From Fen-1135 sp963705275 (GTDB lineage Bacteria; Desulfobacterota; Syntrophia; Syntrophales; UBA2185): DNA of 64,000 bases. Every line of letters starts with the position of its first letter. The first letter of the stretch is position 1. The stretch lies in contig OY970063.1 of NCBI GenBank assembly GCA_963705275.1, forward strand, positions 2,860,988 through 2,924,987, in the 5' to 3' direction. The translations under genes were made by a program, and so were the position numbers. The notes below the pieces were generated by a model, which saw only the letters and a program-made list of their open reading frames with translations, ran no database searches and had not been told where the DNA came from. Below are positions 54,813 to 64,000 of the stretch, one piece after another.

Positions 54813-54941
54813 TAGATGCTCACAACCTCGCAAAAAATGAGAAATTGGAAAATGTAATATACGGAATGCAGGCTACCAGAAATCAAAATCCATGACAAGA
54901 TCGATTTTCGTGAGATAAGCCGGATGTTCCTTTGAGTTTAA

Positions 54942-54970
54942 TTGACATCTCAAGACCAGTTAATTATACT
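54942..54970 (+). promoter_or_regulatory. Promoter of the transglutaminase-like gene
   Basis: TTGACA (54942-54947), 17 bases, then TATACT (54965-54970), with the start codon 76 bases on. Confidence 0.75.
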
Positions 54971-55046
54971 CTCAAAAATTTGATCGTGACCGTCAACTGC
55001 CGACGTCAACAGGCTTCAAAATCATCGGGCATGATCGGGACATAAT

Positions 55047-56540
55047 ATGGCTTTATTTAAAGTGAAACGGCACTGGTTTATCGGTCTCGGATTTGTAATA
55101 TCATTTCTGATACTGCTTGCCATTCGTCTTGATGTCTTTAACTGGGGGCAATACCAATTATTTTCATCTAGAGATGGCAAAGCGCCTCATCTTTCAAGTG
55201 TACTGGATCTTCCTGACAAAGAATCATGGATGAATATCTCTCAGAACGGCCAAAAAATAGGGTATAGCCACAGACATTTTTCAAAGACCGAGAAGGGGCA
55301 CCATCTTTCGGAATCTGTTTTCTTGCAGATCAACACGATGGGCATAGTCCAGGGGATGACGATTAAGACGGACGGGAATCTGAACCCCGATATGACTCTG
55401 TCTTCCTTCGATTTTGACATCCGTTCGAGCCTCTTTCGTTTCCAGGCGCATGGGGTTGTAAGCGGCAATCAGGTTACACTCTATACGGAAGTGTCTGGCT
55501 CTGAGAAAAAGACGGTCCTTACCCTCAAGGACGCGCCCCATCTGGCTAACGGCATTCTTGAATCCGCCCACATTGTGGATATGAAAGAGGGAGAAACCAG
55601 AAGCATTAATGCCTTTGATCCGGCAACCATGGGACAGAGGCCGGTAAAGCTGACAATGCTGGGCGATGATGTCATCACGATTATGGGTCAAGAAAGAAAG
55701 GCCAGAAAAATATCTGTTGACTTTATGGGAGCCAGGCAATTTGCCTGGCTCGGCGAGGGCGGCGATATCCTGAAAGAACAGGGCATTCTGGGGATTGCCC
55801 TGGAGCAGGTCACGAAAAGTCAGGCGTTAGATGGGTTTAGTCTTAACGCGAGTGCTGACCTGACACAGATTGCTTCTATCCCATCAAACATGGTTATTGA
55901 CGATGCCGCCCAACTGGCGATGCTGAAAGTAAAAATAACGAATATAGAAAAGACCAACCTCAAATTAAATGGGGGCAGACAAACACTGAGAAAAGATATA
56001 TTGGTTATTTCGAAAGAGACAATTCCAACACGTCCCCTCCGGGACACCAGCATGCCGGGGAACGAAGATTTTCTAAAGCCTAGTCCATTTATTCAATCCG
56101 ACGATCATAAGATTATGAGCAAGGCGCAGGAAATCATCTCTCCCGATGACCCCGTCTCAGTAAAGGCATCGAAGCTTGTAGCGTGGGTTTACAAGAACGT
56201 GGAGAAGAGGCCTGTCCTTTCCGTTCCCAATGCCCTTGAGACACTGAACAACCTCGTCGGAGATTGCAACGAGCATGCGGTCTTGCTGGCCGCACTCGCC
56301 CGGGCTGCCGGCATTCCGGCACAGGTGGAAGTGGGGCTCGTCTATCAGAGGGGAAGATTTTACTATCATGCTTGGAATGTACTTTTTATCGGAACATGGG
56401 TTACTGCGGATGCCGTCATGGACCAGATGCCGGCGGATGTCACACACATCCGATTTGCTCGTGGAGAGGTCGATCAGCAGATCGATCTGATCGGTGTAAT
56501 TGGGAAGGTGCGCCTCACGGTCCTCGATAAATATAGATGA
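55047..56540 (+). CDS. Transglutaminase-like domain protein, exported or membrane-anchored
   Basis: 497 residues. One N-terminal helix (IGLGFVISFLILLAIRL) exports it. The long middle part is beta-rich and unassigned. The C-terminal domain has LVGDCNEHAVLLAALARAAG with the catalytic Cys, YYHAWNVLFIGTWVTAD with the His, and an Asp after it, the transglutaminase-like cysteine protease core. It probably acts at the periplasmic face. It precedes an ABC exporter by 30 bases and may be in one transcript with it. Confidence 0.82.
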   Translation: MALFKVKRHWFIGLGFVISFLILLAIRLDVFNWGQYQLFSSRDGKAPHLSSVLDLPDKESWMNISQNGQKIGYSHRHFSKTEKGHHLSESVFLQINTMGIVQGMTIKTDGNLNPDMTLSSFDFDIRSSLFRFQAHGVVSGNQVTLYTEVSGSEKKTVLTLKDAPHLANGILESAHIVDMKEGETRSINAFDPATMGQRPVKLTMLGDDVITIMGQERKARKISVDFMGARQFAWLGEGGDILKEQGILGIALEQVTKSQALDGFSLNASADLTQIASIPSNMVIDDAAQLAMLKVKITNIEKTNLKLNGGRQTLRKDILVISKETIPTRPLRDTSMPGNEDFLKPSPFIQSDDHKIMSKAQEIISPDDPVSVKASKLVAWVYKNVEKRPVLSVPNALETLNNLVGDCNEHAVLLAALARAAGIPAQVEVGLVYQRGRFYYHAWNVLFIGTWVTADAVMDQMPADVTHIRFARGEVDQQIDLIGVIGKVRLTVLDKYR

Positions 56541-56570
56541 CAACAGAACTGTTGCATTTGGCGACTTAAT

Positions 56571-57326
56571 ATGAATGATCTGCAAGACGACAAGATGATC
56601 GAATTGAAGAATCTGAGCAAACGCTATGGGAATACTCTGGCTGTAAACAACCTCAATCTTTCCGTATCGAAAGGTGAAATATATGGCTTCATAGGACCCA
56701 ATGGCGCGGGAAAGACCACGACGATACGCATTATGGGCGGCGTCCTCGCGCCGACCGAGGGAATGGTGGTTATCGACGGTATAAACATGGCCGATGATCC
56801 GGAAAGCGTCAAACGAAAAATAGGGTTCATACCCGACAGGCCCTTTATCTACGAAAAGCTGACAGGCATGGAATTTATGAGGTTTTCGGCAGATCTTTAC
56901 GGAGTCGATGAGCGGGTATTCTCGGAGAATGCCCAGGCTTTGTTAAAAAAGTTTGCCATTTTAAACTGGGCGGATGAGCTCATAGAATCTTATTCTCACG
57001 GTATGAAACAGCGTCTCATAATTTCTTCAGCCCTTCTTCATAACCCTACTGTGATTATTGTTGATGAGCCGATGGTAGGTCTCGATCCTGCGGCGATAAA
57101 AATGGTTAAGAACATGTTTCGGGAACTGGCTCATGAGGGGATGACAATCTTCATGTCGACCCATACCTTGACGGTTGCGGAAGACATTTGCGACCGTATT
57201 GGCGTCATTCACAAAGGCTCCCTTATCGCGACAGGCACTACGGGTGATCTCAGGAGGATTGCTGGAGTCGAAGCGGCGGACCTGGAAGAAGTGTTCTTGA
57301 ATTTGACAGGAGGGCAGGAGATTTAG
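56571..57326 (+). CDS. ABC transporter ATP-binding subunit (ABC-2 type)
   Basis: 251 residues. Walker A is GPNGAGKTT, the signature is ESYSHGMKQRL, Walker B is VIIVDEPMVGLD and the switch His is in MSTHTLT. The non-canonical signature SHGMKQ is common in ABC-2 exporters. It overlaps the permease by one base. Confidence 0.93.
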   Translation: MNDLQDDKMIELKNLSKRYGNTLAVNNLNLSVSKGEIYGFIGPNGAGKTTTIRIMGGVLAPTEGMVVIDGINMADDPESVKRKIGFIPDRPFIYEKLTGMEFMRFSADLYGVDERVFSENAQALLKKFAILNWADELIESYSHGMKQRLIISSALLHNPTVIIVDEPMVGLDPAAIKMVKNMFRELAHEGMTIFMSTHTLTVAEDICDRIGVIHKGSLIATGTTGDLRRIAGVEAADLEEVFLNLTGGQEI

Positions 57327-59023
57327 TGAAAGATATTCTTGCCCTTCTAAGCCCGCGCTTTTGGTCGTTTAGAAATGGAAGTTACTCAAAAGATGCGAAG
57401 AACCGCAGACTAAAGGTGCTTCTCTTCGGTACAGTCGGCCTGTTATTCTGGGCGGGGATCTTTGCCATCTTCTATCGCGTCTTGGTCTATTTCCAGGGTG
57501 TCGAAGGTTTCGGAGATGTCCTAGCCCGCAAGCTCATGTCCATGGTACTTGTGACGTTGTTTTCACTGCTCATCTTCAGCAGCATAATAACTTCTCTCAC
57601 AAAGCTGTATCTCAGCAAAGACCTTATTCTCGTCCATTCCATGCCTGTATCTGCGGCGAAGATATTTCTTGCGCGCTGGCTTGAGAGTACCGTCGATAGT
57701 TCCTGGATGGTAGTCGTTTACATGCTGCCGGTGTTCCTTTCTTACGGCATCGTATATAAAGCGGGACTATTGTTTTATGCAACGGTGGGCCTCACAATTC
57801 TGCCGCTATGTCTCATCGCCTCAGGCATAAGCGCACTTGCCGTAGTCCTTGTTGCCTTGGTGCTGCCGGCAGGCCGCCTGAGGTCATTTTTCATTTTTCT
57901 AGGATTTGCGCTGTTTCTGATTCTGCTTATAGCATTTCGTCTTATGAGACCTGAGAGACTTGTCAATCCTGATACATTTGCTTCTCTCATTCTCTACTTC
58001 AAATCTCTTGAGACGCCGGGCTCGCCTTTTCTTCCGACGACGTGGATATTTGACAGCATACAGGCCGCCCTTCAAGGACAGGCCGGCAGTGCGGTTTTCG
58101 ATCTGGCCCTCACTTGGAGTTTTGCCGTCGCCATGATCTTTGTAATAACCTGGATTTCAGGGGCGACGTATTTCACCGGCTACTCGAAGGCGCAGACAAC
58201 AACCGGGCGCCTCTTTCCATATCTCGCCGGAAGGGGCAGGGGACAGACATATTTTCTGAATCATTTATCAGGCGCCGTGAGAGCATTCACGGTAAAGGAA
58301 ATCAAGACTTTTTTCAGGGATCAGACCCAATGGCCGCAGATATTTCTTATCATGGCCTTGATTGTCATCTATCTGTACAACTTTTCTGTTCTGCCCCTCG
58401 ACAAGTCTCCAATCAAGACCGTGTACCTTCAGAACATCTTTTCCTTCTTAAACATGGGACTTGCAACATTTGTCCTCACTGCCGTGGCAGCTCGATTCGT
58501 TTATCCTGCAGTGAGTATAGAGGGGGAAGCCTTCTGGATTGTGAGATCATCACCTGTTAAGATACGAACGCTTCTCTGGATAAAATTATGCGTATACTAC
58601 GTGCCCCTCCTGCTACTTACGGAGATTCTCATCATAGTCTCCAATTTACTCCTTGATGTAACGCCGTTTATGATGGCCTTGTCGGTCACGACGGTCTTCT
58701 TAATGGTTCCTGGAATTGTTGCTATGGGAGTTGGTTTTGGCGCGGCCTATCCGGACTTTCAGTCTGAAAACCCGGCACAGTCTGTAACGAGCTTCGGTGG
58801 TCTTCTCTTCATGATCCTCTGTGCGGGTTTTATCGCGACTGTTATTATTCTGGAAGCAGGGCCCGTGTATACGGTCTTTATGGCAGGCTTTCGCGGGGTA
58901 AGTCTGTCTTTCCTTCAGTGGACGTGGCTCGGTATTTCTTTTTCGCTGGTTATCCTTCTCTGCATGCTTGCAGTCATAGTGCCCATGCGATGGGGGGAGC
59001 GTTGCCTGAGTCGAAATGATTAA
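57326..59023 (+). CDS. ABC exporter permease (large ABC-2-like)
   Basis: 565 residues from the GTG at 57326. It is strongly hydrophobic with about twelve helices in two halves, separated by a polar part near residues 290-340. The family is known from ABC exporters of unknown cargo. The ATPase just upstream is its partner. Transport of the product of, or for, the transglutaminase-like protein cannot be judged. Confidence 0.85.
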   Translation: MKDILALLSPRFWSFRNGSYSKDAKNRRLKVLLFGTVGLLFWAGIFAIFYRVLVYFQGVEGFGDVLARKLMSMVLVTLFSLLIFSSIITSLTKLYLSKDLILVHSMPVSAAKIFLARWLESTVDSSWMVVVYMLPVFLSYGIVYKAGLLFYATVGLTILPLCLIASGISALAVVLVALVLPAGRLRSFFIFLGFALFLILLIAFRLMRPERLVNPDTFASLILYFKSLETPGSPFLPTTWIFDSIQAALQGQAGSAVFDLALTWSFAVAMIFVITWISGATYFTGYSKAQTTTGRLFPYLAGRGRGQTYFLNHLSGAVRAFTVKEIKTFFRDQTQWPQIFLIMALIVIYLYNFSVLPLDKSPIKTVYLQNIFSFLNMGLATFVLTAVAARFVYPAVSIEGEAFWIVRSSPVKIRTLLWIKLCVYYVPLLLLTEILIIVSNLLLDVTPFMMALSVTTVFLMVPGIVAMGVGFGAAYPDFQSENPAQSVTSFGGLLFMILCAGFIATVIILEAGPVYTVFMAGFRGVSLSFLQWTWLGISFSLVILLCMLAVIVPMRWGERCLSRND

Positions 59024-59035
59024 CTCTTCTACCAC

Positions 59036-59710
59036 TCAAGCGAATACCGTCCAGAGAATAGCATAAAGGAGCGCGGGGATAAAATTTCCTATTCTGATTT
59101 TGGTAAGATTCAGTATGTTGGTTCCGATGCCTATAATGAGAATACCGCCGGAAGCAGTAACTGCTTCGATAACGGCCGGGTTTTGCATAAAGAGAAGCTT
59201 TGAAGACAAAAGGGTTATCGAGCCCTGGACGATAAGAACTGATAGCGCAGAAAAAGCCACACCGATCCCGAGGGTGGAAGAGAGGGCAATGGAGGCTGTC
59301 CCGTCAAGCAATGACTTAATATAGAGTATGCTGGCATCTCCGGAAGAGCCGTCCTGAATAGAGCCGACGATCATCATTGCGCCGGTAAGGTAAAGAACCG
59401 AGGCCGAAACAAATCCCTGTACAAATGTTGAAGAGTCGGAGCGGGCGCGCGCCTTGAGCCATCTCCCCAGGAACTCAACGCCCTGCTCGATTCTGAGCAA
59501 CTCCCCCGTAATCGCGCCTAACAAGACGCACCCGATAATAACAATCGGCTCTTTGCCGGAGAGCGCCATTTTGAAGCCTATAAATACGACGGAAAGACCC
59601 AGGGCCTGCACAACAATCGTCTTGATTCTTTCCGTAAGGAACCGGCCTAATGAAATCCCGATTGCGCTTCCCGCAATGATGGCGCCCGTATTTACAAGCG
59701 TTCCCGTCAA
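59036..59710 (-). CDS. DUF554 family membrane protein
   Basis: 224 residues with six to seven helices. GTLVNTGAIIAGSAIGISLGRFL and GAITGELLRIEQGVEFLG mark DUF554, a transporter-like family of unknown substrate. It converges with the ABC permease, with 12 bases between. Confidence 0.88.
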   Translation of the reverse strand: MTGTLVNTGAIIAGSAIGISLGRFLTERIKTIVVQALGLSVVFIGFKMALSGKEPIVIIGCVLLGAITGELLRIEQGVEFLGRWLKARARSDSSTFVQGFVSASVLYLTGAMMIVGSIQDGSSGDASILYIKSLLDGTASIALSSTLGIGVAFSALSVLIVQGSITLLSSKLLFMQNPAVIEAVTASGGILIIGIGTNILNLTKIRIGNFIPALLYAILWTVFA

Positions 59711-59915
59711 TAGAAAACCTCTTTTATATGTCTATGTTATAATACTTATGTCGGTGCTTCTCCATGTACAACTTTTTTAAATGACTCTCAATCAATTATT
59801 TCGCAGTGTGAATTCCCACAGAATCAAAAATTAGGCTTTTGATGCCTCCATATTTATGTTAATTGAAGCGGAAAAATAATGTCATTTTTAATTGACGCGA
59901 GAAGAGGGCAGGGGG

Positions 59916-60671
59916 ATGACGAAAGCGGTGTTCCTGTCGGACGCCCATTTGAAGAATCAGGCTGACGACGGCTATCATCACATCATGAAGTTTCTGGATT
60001 TCCCAGGGGATCACATTGACGATCTTTTTATCCTGGGTGATCTGTTCGATTTCTGGTTCTGCCGGGAAAATCACATCTATCCTGGGTTTAAGACTGTTAT
60101 TGAAAAACTTATTAATCTTAAGAAGCGGGGAATGCGCATACATCTCTTTGAGGGAAACCACGATTTTTTTCTCGGAGAATATTTTACGAAAACGCACGGC
60201 ATAACAGTTTTTACCGAATCGGCTAATATCGCTTTGGATGGCAGGAGCATACTTATAGCACATGGTGATACCATAGACAGGACAAACAGGAAGTACATTC
60301 TCCTGAGGAAACTCCTGAGAAGCGGTTTATTTTACAGGACGCAAAGGAGCATCCCTCCATCTGTCCTGTGGAAAATTGCACGCGCCAGTTCCACTGTAAG
60401 TAAGGAACTCACAATCGAGTCTGAAACTATCATTGCGAGGAAGATGGAAGAATTTGCCTTAAGTAAGTTTCGTGAAGGCATCGATGCCGTTATCCTCGGT
60501 CACTGCCATATCCCGCTCTTGAAGGAATATGAGATTGGAGGCCGCAAAAAAACTTTTGTGACCCTTGGTGACTGGATCAAACACTATTCTTATCTCAGCT
60601 ATGAAGATGGCCGCTTCACATTATCTTATTACAAGGAGGTCTTTTCATCTGAGGGGAATAAATCTGCATGA
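59916..60671 (+). CDS. lpxH: UDP-2,3-diacylglucosamine hydrolase-like metallophosphoesterase
   Basis: 251 residues from the ATG at 59916, after a GAGG-rich site. VFLSDAHLKN, LFILGDLFDFWF, FEGNHDFFLG and ILGHCHIPLL carry the two-metal ligands in order. GDTIDRTNRKY is seen in LpxH-like proteins. It cleaves UDP-diacylglucosamine to lipid X in lipid A synthesis. It agrees with the KdsD gene in pointing to LPS. Confidence 0.86.
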   Translation: MTKAVFLSDAHLKNQADDGYHHIMKFLDFPGDHIDDLFILGDLFDFWFCRENHIYPGFKTVIEKLINLKKRGMRIHLFEGNHDFFLGEYFTKTHGITVFTESANIALDGRSILIAHGDTIDRTNRKYILLRKLLRSGLFYRTQRSIPPSVLWKIARASSTVSKELTIESETIIARKMEEFALSKFREGIDAVILGHCHIPLLKEYEIGGRKKTFVTLGDWIKHYSYLSYEDGRFTLSYYKEVFSSEGNKSA

Positions 60672-60755
60672 TTTGTTCTTGGAAGCAGGAGAGGAACACT
60701 GGACACACTTGGCCGCATATGCTAAGCATAATAACTATTTTCCATGGGAGTCGTG

Positions 60756-61610
60756 ATGAATTTCGGCGGAGTTGATCCTGCATTTCCATCTTTTGAAGAA
60801 TCGACATTCATAGTAATCCCCATTCCTTATGACCTGACGTCAACGTATCAGTCCGGGTCAAGGAGAGGGCCTCAGGCTATTCTGGAAGCTTCTAGCCAGA
60901 TGGAGCTTTACGATGAAGAGCTTTGCAAAGAGACTTACCTGGCCGGCATATATACCCTGCCTCCTCTGGAGTCCGATGCGCGCGGCCCGGGTGAGATGGT
61001 TCATGCAGTAAGGCATGCGATCGCCGATATCCTCTCTTCTAACAAAGTTCCGGTCTTGCTGGGGGGTGAGCATAGCATATCATTTGGCGCCGTTCAGGCG
61101 TTCACGGAAAAATACCCCGGGCTGTCCGTCCTTCAACTCGATGCACACGCGGATCTCCGGAATTATTATCAATGCAGCCCATACAGCCATGCATCTGTCG
61201 GACGCCGCATCTCAGAAATCTGCCCCCTCGTCCAGGCTGGCATCAGAAGCATGAGCGCGGAAGAAGCGGCCTTCATGAACGAAGGCAAGATAAAGACTTT
61301 TTCAGCCGATTTTATTCTCGAAGAACAGAACTCAGGGAAAAAGATCTGTGAAAACCTAAGCGGTGACGTCTACATCACCATTGATATAGATGTCCTCGAT
61401 CCTTCTATCATGCCGTCAACCGGCACTCCTGAGCCAGGGGGCATTTACTGGAAAGACATCTTACATCTTGTGAGAGAGGTATCAAGACGCTGCCGGGTAC
61501 GGGGGTTTGATGTCGTTGAGCTGCTGCCTATTCCAGGGATCGTTGCCCCCGATTTCCTTACTGCAAAATTGATCTATAGAATAATGGGTTATCTGACAGA
61601 GGTGAAGTAA
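60756..61610 (+). CDS. speB: Agmatinase (ureohydrolase family)
   Basis: 284 residues from the ATG at 60756. An ATG 12 bases upstream overlaps the GGGAG ribosome site. The manganese ligands are in LLGGEHSISFG, LQLDAHADLR and TIDIDVLDPS. GTPEPGGIYWKD fits agmatinase. It splits agmatine to putrescine and urea. Confidence 0.9.
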   Translation: MNFGGVDPAFPSFEESTFIVIPIPYDLTSTYQSGSRRGPQAILEASSQMELYDEELCKETYLAGIYTLPPLESDARGPGEMVHAVRHAIADILSSNKVPVLLGGEHSISFGAVQAFTEKYPGLSVLQLDAHADLRNYYQCSPYSHASVGRRISEICPLVQAGIRSMSAEEAAFMNEGKIKTFSADFILEEQNSGKKICENLSGDVYITIDIDVLDPSIMPSTGTPEPGGIYWKDILHLVREVSRRCRVRGFDVVELLPIPGIVAPDFLTAKLIYRIMGYLTEVK

Positions 61611-61642
61611 ACGGGAAAATTGTAAGAACAGGGAGCAGGCAT

Positions 61643-63859
61643 ATGTTTACGGACTACCTGCAAACGTCGGGCGCCTATGCGATTCCTCCGATTCTCGGCT
61701 TTCTTGTTCTCATATCTCTCACCCTGATTTCCATCCTGAGGGGCGGGAAGAATCCCACAAATACGCTATTTGCCGGTATATGTCTTACAGGCGCATTGGT
61801 TAATGCGGACATGATACTGGTTACGACGATTCAGGATAAGGTCCTCGCCCTCAGAATTGACAGGACGCTCCATTTTTTCTTTGTCCTTGCATTGCCCGTC
61901 TATATTCAATTCATTCATTCGTTCCTGCATATTTCCGGGCGGAGATGGCTTGTATACGCCGCCTTTCTCGTCAGCTTCATTTTTGTCTCTTTTGTCCCCT
62001 CGGATCTTTTCATAAGTGGATTCCGGCATTATAAGTTTGGACTCATCGCCAAAGCCGGGCCGACATATTATGTATTTTCGTTGATCGCCGGTATGACTGT
62101 GCTTTACTGCCTTGCGATATTGTTTCTCAGCATGCGGAAGGCGAAAGATAGTCAGGAGAGGAACCGGATAAAGTATATATTGGGCGGCTTGGGGATCGGC
62201 GCCTTGTTCATTGCATCGAACATGCTGACAATATGCGGTCTTAAGATATACCCTCTGGGCAGCGCCAGTTGTATTCCGGCTGTCTTTCTGGCTTTCGGGG
62301 TCATGAAGTATGATCTCCTGGATATGGGTGTCCTCATAAGAAGGGGGACGATCTATTTCATTCTGACAGGCATTCTGGCAGTTCTTTATATAGCCGTCAT
62401 TTACCTCTTTCATGCGTCTTTCCTTTTGGCCGAGGATGAGGTGTCTCTCTTCTTGCCGCTGGTCTTGGCAGCGCTGATCGTGCTTTTATTCAACCCGCTG
62501 CGTGACAGGGTGCAGAAATGGATTGATAAACTATTTTTCCGGGGCAAGTACAATTACCAAGAGCTGCTGAGAGAGATAAGCGGGGCGATGGCCTCTCTCT
62601 TGAAATTTGAGCAAATAAAGGATCTCATAATCCAGTCAATCTCCGCAGCTTTACAGGTTACACATGTTTCCCTTATCGTATATGATGACAACAAACGATA
62701 TTTTCAGCTCTTTTCTGACGGCGTCAAATTATCCACGGAGACGGACAAAGCTCTCTTTGACGAGACGCATCCGATCGTTGCCGTTCTTGAGAAGACGAGA
62801 AAGCCCTTAAGCAAATACATTGTTGAAATGGAGGCATTGGATCCGGAGGAAGCGGGCCGGATTTTCTCCGTCTTCGATTCACTGGGAGCATCTCTGATAG
62901 TGCCCATGATTTCCGATTCCGGGTTGATTGGGGTGATCGCCCTCGGACACAAGAAATCTGGAGAGCTTTTCGTTCATGAGGATCTGGAGCTCTTGACTAC
63001 GATTGCTAACCAGAGTGTCACCACCTTGGAAAATGCCAAGTCGTACGAGGAAATCGAAAAGCTGAACCGCGATCTGGAAAAAAAGGTGGAAGAGAGAACG
63101 GCTGCCCTGCGCAAGGCAATGGAGGAGATGGAGAGGGCGCAGAAGCAGTTGATTCAGTCGGAGAGCCTGGCCGCCATCGGACAGTTAGTTGCCGGCACGG
63201 CACACGAGTTGAATAATCCCCTGGCAAGCGCATCAAGTCTCATTCAGACCAGTGTGGAGGCAGTTGGTGAATGGGAGATCAAGGACGGGAACCGCGAGGA
63301 GGTGATTAACGATCTCGTATTCTCTATAACGGAGCTGAAGAGGGCCAGCGATATTGTTCGAAGCCTGCTGGATCTTTCGCGCCAGACCCAGGTATACGTG
63401 GAACCTATCAATATAAACTTGGCAATCGATGACGCTCTTAGGGTGTTAAGTAAACTGTACAAGCATCTGCAAATCGAAATCGAGAAAAGATATGATAAAG
63501 ACCTGCCCGTCGTGGAAGGCAATTTTGGCAATCTTGGGCAGGTATTTATCAATGTTATTAAGAATGCCATCGAGGCGATGGATGCAGAGTACGGGAAGAT
63601 TACCCTCATGACGAAATATAAGAAGGAGACAGACAGTGTACTGGTAGAGTGTGGAGATACGGGGCGAGGGATTGCTGATGATGAGATGAAGAACATATTC
63701 AAGCCATTTTTTACAACTAAACCGGTCGGCAAGGGGACTGGTTTGGGTCTTTATCTATCTCATGAGATTGTAAAGAGAGAGGGCGGAAATATTCATGTGG
63801 AAAGCAAGCTGGGCAAAGGATCTGTCTTTTCGATAGAACTACCCTGTAAGCGAAGGTAA
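61643..63859 (+). CDS. Sensor histidine kinase with 7-TM, GAF and kinase domains
   Basis: 738 residues. About eight membrane helices (residues 15-275) form a 7TM-type sensor. A GAF-like domain spans about 310-450, followed by a coiled coil (450-500). The H-box is AGTAHELNNPLASAS, the N-box VFINVIKNAIEAM, and the G-boxes GDTGRGIADDE and KGTGLGLYLSHEI. There is no receiver domain and no adjacent regulator. The signal is unknown. Confidence 0.92.
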   Translation: MFTDYLQTSGAYAIPPILGFLVLISLTLISILRGGKNPTNTLFAGICLTGALVNADMILVTTIQDKVLALRIDRTLHFFFVLALPVYIQFIHSFLHISGRRWLVYAAFLVSFIFVSFVPSDLFISGFRHYKFGLIAKAGPTYYVFSLIAGMTVLYCLAILFLSMRKAKDSQERNRIKYILGGLGIGALFIASNMLTICGLKIYPLGSASCIPAVFLAFGVMKYDLLDMGVLIRRGTIYFILTGILAVLYIAVIYLFHASFLLAEDEVSLFLPLVLAALIVLLFNPLRDRVQKWIDKLFFRGKYNYQELLREISGAMASLLKFEQIKDLIIQSISAALQVTHVSLIVYDDNKRYFQLFSDGVKLSTETDKALFDETHPIVAVLEKTRKPLSKYIVEMEALDPEEAGRIFSVFDSLGASLIVPMISDSGLIGVIALGHKKSGELFVHEDLELLTTIANQSVTTLENAKSYEEIEKLNRDLEKKVEERTAALRKAMEEMERAQKQLIQSESLAAIGQLVAGTAHELNNPLASASSLIQTSVEAVGEWEIKDGNREEVINDLVFSITELKRASDIVRSLLDLSRQTQVYVEPININLAIDDALRVLSKLYKHLQIEIEKRYDKDLPVVEGNFGNLGQVFINVIKNAIEAMDAEYGKITLMTKYKKETDSVLVECGDTGRGIADDEMKNIFKPFFTTKPVGKGTGLGLYLSHEIVKREGGNIHVESKLGKGSVFSIELPCKRR

Positions 63860-63873
63860 ACAGGAAAAATCCC

Positions 63874-63902
63874 TTGACAAAGTGCGGGTCTTAGATTACA
63901 TA
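63874..63902 (+). promoter_or_regulatory. Promoter of the initiator tRNA
   Basis: TTGACA (63874-63879), 17 bases, then TACATA. The -35 is perfect and the -10 weak. Confidence 0.5.
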
Positions 63903-63927
63903 CGCATACTCATTTGAATAGTGATGA

Positions 63928-64000
<73 letters not shown>

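Noticed and set aside
60673..60756. Short frame ending NNYFPWES between lpxH and speB
   Set aside because: It looks somewhat protein-like, but it is only 27 codons, has no good start, and overlaps the speB ribosome site.

Overview
The window looks like chromosome of an anaerobic Gram-negative bacterium. A deltaproteobacterium of the Desulfobacterota, near Syntrophales, is the most likely source. This is inferred from gene content, not from a marker phylogeny. LPS genes (a KdsD-like isomerase and an LpxH-like hydrolase) show an outer membrane. QueE, two large radical SAM proteins, the NrfHA nitrite reductase, a ferredoxin and a fatty-acid beta-oxidation operon fit anaerobic life. No phage, insertion sequence or CRISPR array was seen.

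Layout. 1-3940: end of a YajD-like HNH protein, then a leftward group of queD, folE2, nadE (frameshifted) and a small zinc-ribbon protein. 3941-8686: a sigma-54-type promoter, pilA, and two tandem membrane/TPR proteins that share an almost identical 1.1-kb segment. 8788-25844: a large surface-polysaccharide region. Its rightward half holds a barrel-type protein, methyltransferases, a DUF354 protein, a deacetylase-like protein, a radical SAM/SPASM protein, a flippase-like protein, a B12-radical SAM protein and AsnB. Its leftward half holds two Gfo/Idh/MocA oxidoreductases (one fused to a hexapeptide acetyltransferase), an aminotransferase remnant and a GT2. A third membrane/TPR protein and a further GT2 follow.

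26893-33383: a TetR-regulated beta-oxidation operon (acyl-CoA dehydrogenase, 3-hydroxyacyl-CoA dehydrogenase/enoyl-CoA hydratase, thiolase). Its first two enzyme genes each carry a single-base frameshift. 33463-36403: a leftward operon of ferredoxin, class II aldolase and queD-queE-queC. 36598-42717: peptidase C26, AmpG-like permease, DUF4124-glutaredoxin, TPP enzyme and PolX. 43077-45435: an accessory-looking stretch with an RmuC-like coiled-coil protein, a DUF429 protein and a YgbA-type protein with a palindromic site upstream. 45508-47254: nrfHA. The rest is housekeeping: Nudix, MltD-like, groESL, M28 peptidase, tRNA-Val, response regulator, KdsD, transglutaminase-like protein, an ABC exporter, DUF554, LpxH, agmatinase, a sensor kinase and the initiator tRNA at the right edge.

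Three otherwise intact genes (nadE and two beta-oxidation genes) are each broken by one extra base in a short homopolymer. Because nadE is usually essential, sequencing error is a serious explanation. The most unusual biology is the pilA-linked tandem of GT-C-like proteins with a homogenised membrane domain and divergent TPR tails, beside a pilin with high aromatic content, and the radical-SAM-rich polysaccharide locus.
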